From contig CM041204.1 of NCBI GenBank assembly GCA_023078555.1, positions 2,634,430-2,698,429 on the forward strand: a stretch of 64,000 nt of DNA. The letters are read 5' to 3'. Below are positions 47,449 to 59,300 of the stretch, piece after piece. The DNA comes from Ulva prolifera. Lineage: Eukaryota; Chlorophyta; Ulvophyceae; Ulvales; Ulvaceae. The translations under genes and the position numbers were made by a program. Below the pieces are notes generated by a model. The model was not told the DNA's origin. It saw only the letters and a program-made list of their open reading frames with translations, and made no database searches. Every line of letters begins with the position of its first letter. The stretch's first letter is position 1.

Positions 47449-47862
47449 TTAGGCCGGATGGCCCGTGAGCGGCGAGAGATCATCACATGGGACCGTAAGT
47501 CCCCTCAGTACCGCGTTGCCCGCGTGACGCGCCATCAGCGGGGCAGTGGCGTGAACCTGACGCGCGACGGCGCGGCAGAGCGTCGTGGAGATGTTGCGCA
47601 TCGCATTCTCCAGGAAGCGCCGTCGAGAGACCGCGCCTGCCCCTGCAGACACATCGGCAAGCCTGTTTAGGAATGCAAACGCCGCCGGGCCCATGCGCCC
47701 ATATGCTTCATGCGACGGCGGGACCAAGCTGAGCCCTCCGGCTCCCGAGCGGCCGTACTTGTCGCACTTCCGCCAGTCGACGGCTTCTGCCGAGGCGCAT
47801 TCGCGCAGCGCCGCCGTGCGAACGTTGGAACCTGCAAGCGGGTGAGTGACACACGTCGCCAA
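47449..47862 (-). mobile_element. LINE-type retrotransposon ORF remnant (C-terminal end)
   Basis: Minus-strand frame reading DKYGRSGAGGLSLVPPSHEA, YGRMGPAAFAFLNRLADVS, VSRRRFLENAMRNISTTLCR and then a stop shortly after RGLTVPCDD. It aligns by eye with the plus-strand fragment at 34640-34858 in layout and key residues (LN-LA-V, F, A-R-LS/IS, LC). No reverse-transcriptase or endonuclease domain lies upstream, so the copy is 5'-truncated. Assignment to a non-LTR element is from recalled patterns in algal and dinoflagellate genomes. Confidence 0.5.
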
Positions 47863-50800
47863 TCACCGGCGAGCCCGGAAAGAACGCGAGTATGTGGCCC
47901 CGCTGGGCGCCCACGCATGACCTGGGGAGGATGGTTGGCGGGGCGTCATGTACGGGGCTCGCATGCGGCTGTCCGTCGCAAGGCTTGCGGGCGGCCGCCG
48001 GCGCACAGGCGAGGTCCCCTGCGGCCGCAGCGGGCCTGCTGGGGCTGGCGATGCCGGGGGTGCTGTGTTGGTGTGGGTGGCTATCGGTCTGAGGTGCTCG
48101 GTGCGACGTCGATTTCTAGGCGCGTGGTGGGTTCTGTGTGCGTTGCGTGGGTGTCTGGGTTTGTGCTTGCTCTGCTTGCTTCTTTCACGGTGCTGCCCGC
48201 CTCGCCGCATTTATCCTTGTAACACACAAGCTTTGCCCCATCGGCCGGCACATTCATGCCTTCGGAACACGTCTAAACCTAAAAAAATTACCTGTGCTTC
48301 AAAACCGCCTTGCTCGTCATGCATGAGCTTGGTACGACACGTTTGCCAACCATGGCTACCGGTGCATGCCCCGTCAATCTGACATTGGTCCTCACAGACT
48401 GTGCACCCTGACTCGGCAACGTGCATCGGATCGCTCAGACCAGTCAAATCATAGTGGCACAGGTCAGCTTTGCTGCATCCCTACGCTGCCTGGGTTGGCT
48501 GTGATTGGTGGCTTTGGTGTGCTTGTGCGTTGCCCTGGAGAAGCTACCTTCCTCTCCGACTGAATCCTTGACATACATGGCATGCTGCTGTCATATAGCC
48601 AACGCTTCGCAGATGCCACACACTCTGACACCAGCCTGAGGGTCGGGCCGCCCGACTCATCCCCGCTGCATGCACTGTGGCACCTCCTCTCCCGGCCCCT
48701 TCGGATCCGAGCGCCGCGGCTGTTCCGGCTGCTGCGCGCCGCCGTGACCGCAGCCGTAAAAGCATGTTGCCCCGCGATGCTCGGGGCACCGCTGCATGTC
48801 CTGCGGCTTGGAGGCGCTTTGGCCTTGGCGCACTTCAAGGTGATGGCGTTGATGTGCCGCACGGGGGCCCCCGTTCTCATGGGTGTGTGTTTGATATGGG
48901 ACGGTTATGGGTGTGGGGGGTTAGCTGGGGGCCCCACCGGCTATTTGTGGGGCTGGCGGCAGACGGACGGGCAGATTGGGCCAGTCTCGACTGCACGGGA
49001 GGCGACAGGGTCTTTTCACGCATTTGCACAGGGCTGTATGTGAAGGTGCCTCCGATGCCACTGATTGCTTCAGTCAGTACTTTGCTCTTGGAATCGACTT
49101 GTCCTCCATGTCCTTGATGGAGGTTATTGTACTTCTATGCCATGTGGATTCATTGATGCACCAGCCCTGATTATACACACGTCAGCTGCCAAGTGTTCGC
49201 AGCCACATCATATTGCATGCAATACCAGATGTAAGTACTGGTGGCAGAAGTGTGCTAATCATTCGATGGAGTGGAGTACAGTGCAGTGGAGTGATAAACG
49301 AATCGAATGTTGAACACATCAGGTACTAGATGAATCTCAGAAACAGGTGCGACTGTATGGTATGCGATAGGTGTCGTGAAACTCTCATGGCATTCTGCAC
49401 TACGCAACAGCTCTGTCGACCTGATAGGTTGCGGCCTCGAAGCCAGCAATTCTGGAGAGGGGCTTTGGGACTTGACCTTCCACGCCCGCGATGAGAGTGG
49501 CACACAGAAAGTCATAGCCACGCTGATCTGCTCTGAAATGCTTGCGCTTTCGTCTCAGCCAAACTCGCAGAAGGAGGTCCGTTTGCATGCGCTCCTGCTG
49601 AAAATCGGAAAGCATGCGGTGAACATCCTGAGACTATGCACGCCCAAAATTATTGAGTAGCTATAATTTAGCTATAGAGTTTCTGGATTGGATCGGCTGG
49701 AATGCCACGCTCCCGTGCAGGTGTACATACTCACACATACGTCGGGCTGTAAAACGACACCAGCAGGTACGTCGCTGAACATCAATTACACATGTTGAAA
49801 TGTTGTGTCGGCATTGTGTGTCCACTGGTAACGCTCGTGATGCGCAGGGCGACGTTTCAGGGATACACGGAAAGGCGTTTTGGCCGAAAACACCCGGTAT
49901 CTTAACCTGTAAACGGAAATGACACCCAGCGACCTTACAGTGGTGTTCTACGGATCCATATTAGCCTTAGATGTTCCAGAGATTTCTCAGGGGTTCCTGA
50001 GGTGCCCACGTTCCTACTGGACGTGCATGAGGCCCGAGCGCCTACCCTCCTGTCCGTTCGCACAGCCTAGACACAGCCGGGGAACACAACTCGCAACCCA
50101 CATCACCACGATGGCCCTGTAGATGCGGCATTCAACTGTAGGCGTGCAGAATGGACAGAACTCAGGGAAGGCAACGGGAGGATGGGTGCGGCGATCGCTT
50201 CCGGGCTGCCTGTGTCCACGCATACCGAGCGCTTTGAGAATGATTCTACAGTTCGCTGACGTTTGACTATTACACAATGCGACTGTTTCGAAATGCGACT
50301 TTGGTAATTCGCAGTCATCTGCTCAGTGACGTATGTCCAACTCGAAAACGAGAGCGACACGGCCATCCTGCGACTCTCTATCCTGTGTGGACTACGATTC
50401 ACATTCTCGCCACACCTCCATTACGTATTTAATAACATATCTCTTGTCTAGATATCGATCTAGCTGCCGCTCGATTGGCTGCCGCCTGCCCGGACTCCCG
50501 TTCCGTGACCAGGAATCTCTCGCAGCTGTGCTGGCTCACGATATCACATCCTGTGACCACCTTCCGTTCCAAATCGTCATGACGTGTGAAACTGGGACTG
50601 CGCGAGTCGCCCCAGATACACCAGCGTCCCCTTCAGACCAGCTCTGCCCTGTGCAGCCCACTGCAGAATACACAACTCGCACGAGCACATAGAGCGCCAG
50701 AAAGCTGACCCAGGTCACCCGCTTGATAGGCCACTTCCTCCACACTTATTGCCAACGAAAAAGATGCCGAACAGCCATGAGCAGGACTTTGGGGAACGTA

Positions 50801-51205
50801 CACGTCCCGTCATGGCCCGCCGAGAGGGAGGAGGATGTGGGTACATCACACATCAGCCATAGCATGATTGATGTACCATGCGCACTAGTGCACATGCTCC
50901 TGATTGTGGCACTGGTGCAAAGGCTTAGCGGCACAATGCACTGAGTGACTGCTCGTGCACTGCATGCACGCATTGAAAGCTCGGAATTCAACCACTGTCA
51001 TGCCGCACACACCTGTAGCATCCAGCTTGACTCTACTTGACGTTTACAGCTGCGATCGTGCCGCACCACCCTTGCTGTGCAACCTGGCCATGATCACCCA
51101 TCGCCCTGCATCAGATTGGTAATCTTCATATAATTGAATTAACACCATAATTAATGCATGGTCGTTTTTCTACACAGCGGTATGTGACGGCCGTTGGACC
51201 TGCAG
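47863..51205. other. Intergenic region upstream of RDR copy A, no confident gene
   Basis: Holds a dispersed ~40-bp repeat copy at 48188-48226 and a weaker one near 48531-48570. Short frames at 49376-49660 (+) and 50536-50745 (-, with one hydrophobic helix around FLALYVLVRVVY) cannot be supported as genes. The 5' exon(s) and promoter of RDR copy A should lie in the right-hand part. Confidence 0.4.
48188..48226 (+). repeat. Dispersed ~40-bp repeat, copy
   Basis: Reads CGGTGCTGCCCGCCTCGCC, spacer, TTTATCCTTGTAACACAC; the cleanest copy in the window. Confidence 0.75.
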
Positions 51206-54200
51206 GACGGGAGAGCACCCGGCAGAGCCCGCATACGGCTCAATCACCAACACCACCTACGCCGCCATCCGGAAGCTCCAGGAAGAGCAAGCCGACGCCG
51301 AGGCCACCCTCCAGCTCGAGCGGGACATCAGCGCCAGCCCGGAAGTGCTGGCAGCCGAGAAGATCGTCGAGCTCTACGTCCAGAACGTCGACCCCGGCGC
51401 CTCGGACACCTCCGGGCTGCGCGCGTTCCGCGCGTACTTCGCCGCCGCGAAGCAGCCCGGGGCCCCGGGCCACGGCGACATGCTGCGGCGCGCCCTCGCG
51501 GAGCTCGAGCCCGCGGCGGCTGTGCTGAGCTTCCGGAAGGTGGACACGCACTCGAGCCAGATTCCGCGGGTGACTATGGGGAGGGGGCGGCGGCGGGAGC
51601 CCGCGCCGCCGGTCAGCGCGATCGTGGAGGTGCCCAGTGACGCGGTCGCGGACTTCTTCTGCCATGCGTCGCAGCGCGGGCAGCAGGGAGGCGGGGATGC
51701 ACAGCAGGCGCGTGGGGATGCACAGCGGGGCGGGACGGGGGTGTGGCTAGGGGGCCGGAATGGAGCGCGTGGTGGCCGGTATGACCCGCGGGGAGGCAGG
51801 TACAACACGCATGAAGGCAGAGGAGGGCGGCCGCCCCGGGGTGGTGCTTCGAGGGGCCGGGGTGGTCCAAACTCGAATCTGAACGGGGGTCTCAGTTCGG
51901 GGAGGGGCCGGTCGGCAGCAGCGCCTGCTCCGCCGCCGCCGCCGCCGCCGCCGCTGCCGCCGCGTGGTATCAACTGTGCGCCGCGGGGTAAGGCGGAGCG
52001 ATATGTCAGCATCAAGCGGAACAATCGGCGGCATTCAGAGCAGGGCGGGTCGGCGGCGACGACGCTGGTGCTCGAGGTGAGGCATGTGAGCATCGTGGAC
52101 ATCGACTTCAGCGAGGTGGTACGGGGGGCCCCGGCGGTGGCGGGTGGGCATTACAGGGCGAGGCAGCTGTGGAAGACGGCCGTGGATCAGGTGCGGTGCC
52201 TGTGCTCAACGGGCCCTCTTCAGGGGCTGCGCTGCTCTCTTGCAGTTGTCTTCTGAAAGCGACACTTGCGCCCGATCCATGTGCCTTTAACAGCGCTATG
52301 TCTGAGCTGACACGTAGAGGCGTTGCTTTCATCAAGCAAAGCTCAGGCTGCCATATATCTTGAATATGATAAGTCACGTGGTTTCTGTTTTCATAGTTGA
52401 CGTTTCAATCGTCTGGCTGTGCCTTTGTACCTCACAGGATTTGTACATGCGGCTCGGAATGCAGCAGAGGCAATCACTAATGCAAGGCAGCGGCATGTAA
52501 CACCTGAATGTACTAGTTGTTGGAGTGCTGGGGTGCAGGCTGGCATCGACCTCCGGGCCCAGGCCATCAGGCTCGAGCGGCGCGCCTCCGTCGCCCTCTC
52601 CATCGACCTCAAGGCCATCAAGCACATCAAACTCCTCAGCCCGGAGATCGAAGGCGGCCAGCACAGCCTCGCGCTGCGCCTCCGCCGCCCCCCCACCCTT
52701 AACGCCCTCCCCCCCGCCTGGACCGGCCTCATGCCGGAGTCGACCCTCCCGCGCGGCACCGACCCATCCGACTGTGAAGCCTTCGCGAGCCCGACGGCTT
52801 TCGTCTGCCTCGCATTTGATGCCGATTCCCCGCACGCCTTCGACACCGGGCTCAAGGCGTTCCACAGTTTCAGGATGAACATCCACACGGAGGGCATCAC
52901 GGCGCGGATGGAGGGGTCGCGGCACGCGGGGGTCTGCGGCGGCGTGAGCCACCGCCTCCCCCCGACGCTGTGGCCGCTGACGCGGGACGACTTTGTGGCT
53001 GTCGGGGACACGGGGTTCCGGGTGGCGTACCAGTTGGACCTGCTGCTGCGCCACGGCCACCTGCGCGCCGCAGACGTGCCGGAGGCGCTGGAGCTGCTGC
53101 GGTGCCTGTGTGAGCGGCAGGTGTTCAAGAGCTTCACGGCGTACCTGTGCGACGCTGCGGATGACCTGCCGCCGTTTCACCACTGCAACAGCGGCCTGCA
53201 CGTCATTGAGGAGGTGTGTCTTGAGACCGATTGCCTTTGACTTGCTGCTGTGTGAATGTGTGGAGGCCCCTGCATCTGGGGGCAAGGGGCCATGGTGTGA
53301 AATGCTGTGGTGACCAAGAGACGCCGAGGCTTTGCAGAAAGCAATGATCAAGGCTTAGACAGAGAATGGAAGAAGTTCCTGGAAATGAGAGGTTTCGAGT
53401 GGCATTGTTTGACTGCTCTCCGGGACGTCGTGCTTCCGCGTACGTGAGTATGAATGATGTCACACATGCATGCCCTGCACCCGGTGCATCTGATGAACTT
53501 CAATGTGCATGATGTACACCAAACACGGGGAGCGTCCTGGTCATTGCAACTAAGCAGCGATCATACGTGCACGTGGACTTGCCTCACAAGGCGCCCCGCA
53601 TCTGCGTCTCTATTAGGCGTTCGGATTCCCAACGGTGAGTTGGCGTTGTGTGCAGCTCCGCAAAATGTACTCCTCCGGCATCCGCTTTCCGCGGAGGCAC
53701 AGCACGCGCAGGGAAGCCGCCGACGGGCCGGAACGACCCAGTGGGGCGGCTTCACCAGCGCCCAGTGGTGCAAGATCTGCGGCAGGCCCTTCTGCCAATG
53801 ACTATGGGCCGGATGAAGCATCTCATAATCAGGTGCGTAGCTGGCCCTCTACAGCACCTATGGCCATGTTGTGTGAATTCGCTTCTGTTTGGGGCCGGTG
53901 CTGTGCGCCTTGAGGCGGTGAAGCTGGCCTTTGTATCTTGCGACGCATAGCAGCGCAGTGTTGTACATTACTTACACCACTGCAGATGGTCAGATGGTCA
54001 TAGACGTGATGTCTTCGACCTCCTGACCACGCGCACGGCCAGTGCTCAGTACACAGTACACGTGGCATTCCTGCTACTACGCCCATGCATACACTTGACA
54101 TTTCAGAGGATAGCAGCATCCAATTCAGAGTATCACGTGATCGCTGATCTACATATTCAGATTCAGGTGTACTTGTTTGCTCCTTGGCACCACTGATGTT

Positions 54201-57200
54201 TCTGCACTCGCAACGCTCACGTGTAGGAGGCCCCGTCGCCCCTGAACGCAGGGAATGCATGCGTAGCACCAGACAACGACGCCGCGGCGGACAAGGAGGA
54301 GCCAACGAGGGCGGCCCCGGCTGCGGAGGAGGAGGAGGCAGTGGAGGAGGAGGAGGGCATCATGCGGCCGCGGCGCGTCATCGTCACGCCGCTGCGTGCG
54401 CTGCCCTTCCCCAGTGCCTCCGAAGTCTCCAACCGCATCATCCGCAGGCGCGCGTTCCCCCCAGGCACTGCATATATATCACTATGTACTACCCAGGCAC
54501 TATATATATCACTATGTATGTAATATATATATTACATACATAGTGACGTCAGCTGTTGTCACTGCTGGTGGCACGCAGTACCACACTAATGAAATGCATC
54601 GACATGTGCCGCGTAACGCTGGGCTTTCTAGGTACTCAGGTAGGTATACTTCATCATTATTTTTCGGGGTCACTGACCCAACAAAGAATAGAAGTTTTTG
54701 ACCTAGACCCGTGTAACGCTGGCCTCGATGTCGATGGACTTTGTGCGGTATGTTATCGCTGGTCCATAGTATACTTCTGGTATACTGCAGTGTACAGTGT
54801 GGGTGTGTGAGACAAGGACGAAGCCACGAGGGGCAGGTATACCTACGTAGCACCGCAGGCCACAATGCAGTATACAGTGTGGGTGGGTGCGAGTGTCACA
54901 GCTCATCACACAACAGCTGTAGATGACCCTGGCGTGTCTGGCATCCAGAGCGCAGCAGGAGGGCCGTGTGCACCCTGCGTGTGCCAGCTATGATGATCTT
55001 GTAAGCCATGGTGACTCACATCAAGCCCCACCGGCCTTCATCTTTCTGCTTCACCTCTTGCCTGTGCCACGAAACGATCTTGCGAGTCACATGCAGGTAC
55101 GCCAAGTTCAAGGACCGTTTCCTGCGCGTCGTCTTTGCCAGCGAATCGCTGACCTCGATCAACTACCTCGATCTCTCAGACGCCATCTGCGACCGCATCC
55201 GCCACCTCCTCGCCAACGGCCTCACCGTCGGCACCTACCCCTTTGTCTTCCTCGCCTTCTCGAACTCGCAGCTCCGCGAGCACAGCTGCTGGCTGTACTG
55301 CGAGGCCGGCCGGCAGTCCGACGGCGCGCCCTCCGCGGACGACATCCGGCAGTCCATCGGCGAACTGCACGCGCTGCGCACGCCCGCGAAGTTCGCGGCG
55401 CGCCTCGGCCAGGGCTTCAGCACCACCTTTGAGACCTTCCGCTTCGACCGGGGGAGCGTCTGCGTGCTCCCGGACGTGAAGGCGCGTGATGGCAAGCTGT
55501 TCTCAGACGGGGTGGGCGTGATCACGAGTGAGGGGATGAAGAAGGTGGTGGATCGGCTGCCGGTGCGGATGCGGAGGGGCCTGACGGGCACCCTGCCGTC
55601 GGCGATTCAGATCAGGCTCGGGGGCTGCAAGGGCATGCTGGCACTGTGGGACAACATCCGGTGCGCTGCTCGATTGCATGAGTGAACATAGCTATAGCCA
55701 TGCACACTTGTGCCACATGGCCAAGGGGTATGTGCAGGAGTGGATTGTACATGTGCGGTGCAAGCACTCATAGCATGTGTTCACCCTTGCTCAATGACGC
55801 ACTTCTTGAGCGCCTGGTATATATATGCAGCTGCAACAGACTTGTTGTGTTAGAAACACCAAGTTCCGCGTCAGCATCATCCAAGTCACAGCTTCAACCT
55901 TCATCGGCCCAACCATATGGGGGTTTCCTGCATATCTCGCTAATTCCGGGTGACAGGCTGACGTTCAGTGGCTCTGAAAGAACCTTCCTGCAATCGTAAA
56001 CCATGCTCAATAGGCGGTGCTGCAGTTCACAGTGTTAGTGGTCAGCGCTGTGTGTACTTGCAGAGGCATGCGTCCCGGGGCGCTCGTGGGCATCCGGCCG
56101 TCGATGAAGAAATTCGAGTCGACAGACCTCGCGGTCGAGGTGTGTGAGCTGGCCCGGCCCATGCCCGCCGCCATCAACCGCCAGCTCATCATGGCGCTGC
56201 TCTCCTTGAAAGTCGATGCCAGGGTCTTTCAGCGGAAGTATGACGCCCACGTCCACCAGCTCGGGCAGCTGCTGGCTGGCCGAGACCTGCAGCAGGGGCT
56301 CGGGGTGCGCTGCTGACTCACCACCACCACCGCCTCAAAGCAGTGCTGAGTCTGCACCCGCAGCACCATCTGATTGGCGTTGAGCCACACGTATGGCACA
56401 TGCATCATATAGGAGAGGCAGGGGAGCATAGCAGTAGACCCCGCAGGTGTTTGCATCGGTATTACGCTGGCCGTGTACATACCGGGTGCTTTGATCGCTC
56501 CATGAGATGTTGTGGCTACAGGTGCTGCGGACGATCGGTGCGTACCCAGCTCACAGCCCGCACGGTGTTGGCGTGGCGCAGGAGTCGTTGGCGGCATGCA
56601 TGCTCGAGGCGGGCATCTCGCCCCGGGAGGACATCTTCCTGATGGCCCTCTGCCAGGCGCACCGCACCTTTGCCCTGAAAAACGTCCAGGTGCGTCTGGA
56701 GTCCCCAATGTATCCCCACAACCACTCAAGCGGCAAAGGTTATCGTGTCAACTACCTGTGGCAGAAGTACGGCGGCCAGTCCTATACTAGATGCTCCCGA
56801 GACTGCTGCAGGAGAAGTGCCGTGTGCCACTGGATGAGGCAGTCAACCTCATCGGCGTCATGGACGAGTCCGGAACCCTCCCCCCCGGCACCTTCTGGGC
56901 GAGCTGGGACCAGAACCGCGGCCGCCGCACCCCGGACAACCCTGACGCCGACCCCGACGTCCGGCCCCTCCCGCCGGGCACCCGCGCGGCCGTCACGCGC
57001 TTCCCCTGCCTCGCGCCCGCCGACGTGCGCGTGCTGCGCGCTGCGGACCCCAGCACGCTGTCCCCAGCGCTCACGGTGCTCACGAATGTGATCGTGTTTC
57101 CGAGCGTCGGCAGTCCGGAGCCGTGCAAGATGTCCGGGGGTGACCTCGACGGCGACATCTACCTCCTCACGTGGGACCCGGAGCTCATCCCGAAGCGTGA

Positions 57201-58982
57201 GGCAGTCGCTGTGGACTACGCGCCAGTCGATTACCCGATGGAGCAGCTGACGCCGGTCATCGTCTCGCAGACCGTCGATTTCTTCATCGGCTACATGAAG
57301 AACGACCAGCTCGGGAGGATCGCAAACGCCCACCTTTCGATCGCAGACTTCGCCCGAGACGAGTCGGGCAATCGAATCTATGCAAATGATATCCGCTGCC
57401 ATAAGCTTGTGCATCTGCACTCGACGGCCGTCGACTTTGCAAAGACCGGCGTGCCGGTTGAGCCCGCGGACGTGGCTGCGGCCGTGGTGGGGCGGAAGCT
57501 GCCGGACTACCTCGGCGGGAGTTTCGTGTCAAAGACGGTGATTGGAGAGATTACGCGGGATGCAAAGCGAGTTGCGGAGTCGGGGGAGGTGGTGCAGTGG
57601 AGCGAGAGGGCCGGAGAGGGGGGCGGGTGGCTGCTGGCGGCGGATCCGGAGCTGTTGCTCGCGTCTGAGCTGCTGGAGGGGAAGATGGAGGCGGCAGAGC
57701 GGCTGCTGTGCGACTGGACATGGGATGTGTGCCAGCTCATGCGGAGGTGTGCCGCTGTGGACTGCGTGCTCATTGGTGAATTTCCGTGTGTGCCGCTGTC
57801 ACCTTCTGGCGTTGTCATTTGTACGCTGAAGCTGTTTGCCGCAGCATGCGTCACGGAGGGCCTCTCACCTGCTTGCTGCAAGCCTGTGCTTGGGCATCGG
57901 AGAGGCCGACACCCTATCGCCTCGGGTGCGGTGGAGGCGTGTTGTGTTCACTGTGCTTTGGCATCGGAGAGGAGAAAATGCCGGCGCCTCGGGTGTGTTG
58001 GAGGCGTGTTGTGTTCTCTGTGCTTTGGCATCGGAGAGGAGACAATGCCGGCGCCTCGGGTGTGTTGGAGGCGTGTTGTGTTCTCTGTGCTTTGGCATCA
58101 GAAAGGCGCACACCCTGTCGCCTCGGGTGCGTTGGAGGTGTGTTGTGTTCACGGTGGTGGTGCGCAGGTTCGGAGCTGCGGATGTTGGGCAGGTGTTTGC
58201 GGGGTGTGTGCGCGAGTTCACCGGCCGCGCCGCGGGCCGCGAGAAGCAGATGGATCAGCAGAAGCAGCTCGACACGGCGCTCGCGGTCCTCATCGAGCGC
58301 AGCCAGCGGCGGTGGTTCCCCGGCATCGAGCCCGCTGCGGTGCCTGCCGTGCTGGACCAGGACGTGCTGCGCCGTGCTGTGGCGTCCGAGGTGCCGTTTG
58401 GTGCGCCTGTGCCACTTGACTGATCAGGCACCATGATTTTAAGCATTTGCTTATGTATCTGTTTAGTTGTTTCCTTGTGTATTTATCCAATGCCCATGTT
58501 TGCAGAGGCCCTGCTTATTTGTTGCCGCTAGCTGCAAGGTTTCCTGTGAGCGGGCTGAGGACTTACCCGGGGCCTACGTCGTGGGGGATGTGCCGCTTCA
58601 GAGACTGCAGTCCGCTCTGTGAGCTACGCCTGTGACTGAGCTTCAAGGCACATTGCTTGTCATCCATGAGCTCTCGGTGGCTGCAGGGCACCAGGCAGCC
58701 GGCGCCACGTCGCCGTCGGCGCGTGAGCGCCCGGACCCCGCCACGCAGCAGGACATGCTGTGTGCTGCGTCGGCGCTGTACAAGGCGGCGCATGCGTCAC
58801 ACGCCCGCAACAACGTGTCTGCCGAGGAGGCCCTGATTCGGCGGGCGTGCCCGTGGCGGGTGGCGCCGCGGCTGCTGCTGCAGCTGAAGCTGCATCATGG
58901 GGCAAAGCAGTGTGGTGGTCAGCATGCTGGGCATGAAAGGCATGCTGAGCATGTTGAGCTAGATGATTTTGAATGGCCATGA
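51206..58982 (+). CDS. RDR: RNA-dependent RNA polymerase (silencing-type RDR), copy A
   Basis: Copies single-stranded RNA into double-stranded RNA for small-RNA silencing. Exons are 51206-52190, 52539-53213, 53656-53832, 54227-54447, 55097-55660, 56064-56304, 56522-56689, 56791-57746, 58168-58400 and 58687-58982, phase-consistent throughout, giving about 1,500 aa (plant RDRs are about 1,100-1,200; the N-terminal part is long here). The catalytic domain runs from RVIVTPLRALPFPSASEVSN through DRFLRVVFASESL, FLAFSNSQLREHSCW, GQGFSTTFETF, FSDGVGVIT, GIRPSMKKFES and LIGVMDESGTLPPG to MSGGDLDGDIYLLTWDPEL, with metal-binding DLDGD at 57142-57156. DLDGD is the form typical of the RDR-alpha group. The C-terminal ACPWRVAPRLLLQLKL resembles the family's end motif. 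A 5' exon is probably missing. Exon 4 seems to use a GC donor. Confidence 0.9.
51675..51964 (+). other. RGG/RG-rich and polyproline segment inside RDR copy A
   Basis: Between FFCHASQ and GINCAP copy A carries about 97 residues rich in RGG, RG and GR dipeptides ([33 protein letters not shown]) followed by a run of eight prolines. Copy B has only about 19 residues at the same place. RGG boxes generally bind RNA and are arginine-methylated; that role here is inference. No intron borders fit its removal cleanly, but an alternatively spliced intron cannot be excluded. Confidence 0.75.
54461..54546. repeat. Direct repeat plus 38-bp perfect palindrome in an RDR intron
   Basis: A ~28-base AT-rich unit (CAGGCACT, then TATATATCACTATGTA) occurs at 54461-54489 and 54492-54519. 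The second copy runs into a perfect 38-base palindrome at 54509-54546, each arm being TCACTATGTATGTAATATA. It lies in the intron after exon 4 of RDR copy A, just past its GC donor. Confidence 0.9.
57894..58161. repeat. 67-bp minisatellite, 4 copies, in an RDR intron
   Basis: Units start with GCATCGG (or GCATCAG) at 57894, 57961, 58028 and 58095. Each contains GCCTCGGGTG, TGGAGG, GTGTTGTGTTC and CTTTG. The array fills the second half of the intron 57747-58167 (donor GTGTGC, acceptor GCGCAG). Since 67 is not a multiple of 3, the open frame through the array changes with each copy. Confidence 0.9.
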
Positions 58983-59300
58983 TTTGGACCGGTGACGTGG
59001 GCATGGCGAGGATGCTGGACGTGATGAGCCTGCTGCGCATGCTGGGCATGCTGGGCACGATGAGCACGATGAGCATGCTGGACGTAAGGACCCTACTGCG
59101 TATCTCCATGGGAGGTGTGCAGGACATGCTGAGGGTGAAGGGCATGATGAGCACGATGTGCATGCTGGGCATGACGAGCGTGATGGGCATGCAAGGACTG
59201 ATAGGCCTGCTGGGCGTGATGGCCGTGATGGGCGTGCTGGGCACGGCGGCCATGATGAGCACGATGAGCATGCTGGGCATGATGAGCGTGATGTGCATGA
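58915..59300. repeat. Degenerate short tandem repeats, GCATGCTGGGCATGATGAGC-like
   Basis: Imperfect 9-12-base units (GCATGCTGG, GATGAGCAC, GGGCATGAT) occupy this stretch, overlapping the last codons and 3' flank of RDR copy A. They create a Met/Leu/Gly-rich open frame (58973-59374) that I do not regard as a gene. Confidence 0.7.

Noticed and set aside
46504-47670. 388-codon open frame and several long antisense frames
   Set aside because: All frames are open here because of GC-rich CA/GT low complexity; Pro/His/Thr or Gly/Val/Cys strings only.
49376-49660. 94-codon plus-strand frame
   Set aside because: No signal, domain or splice context; antisense frame equally open.
50536-50991. Minus-strand frames with a hydrophobic helix
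   Set aside because: Short, no family resemblance, no consistent exon chain.
56791-58419. 542-codon frame as one RDR exon
   Set aside because: The second part reads through the 67-bp minisatellite; a donor at 57746/57747 and acceptor at 58167 give the conserved continuation in phase.
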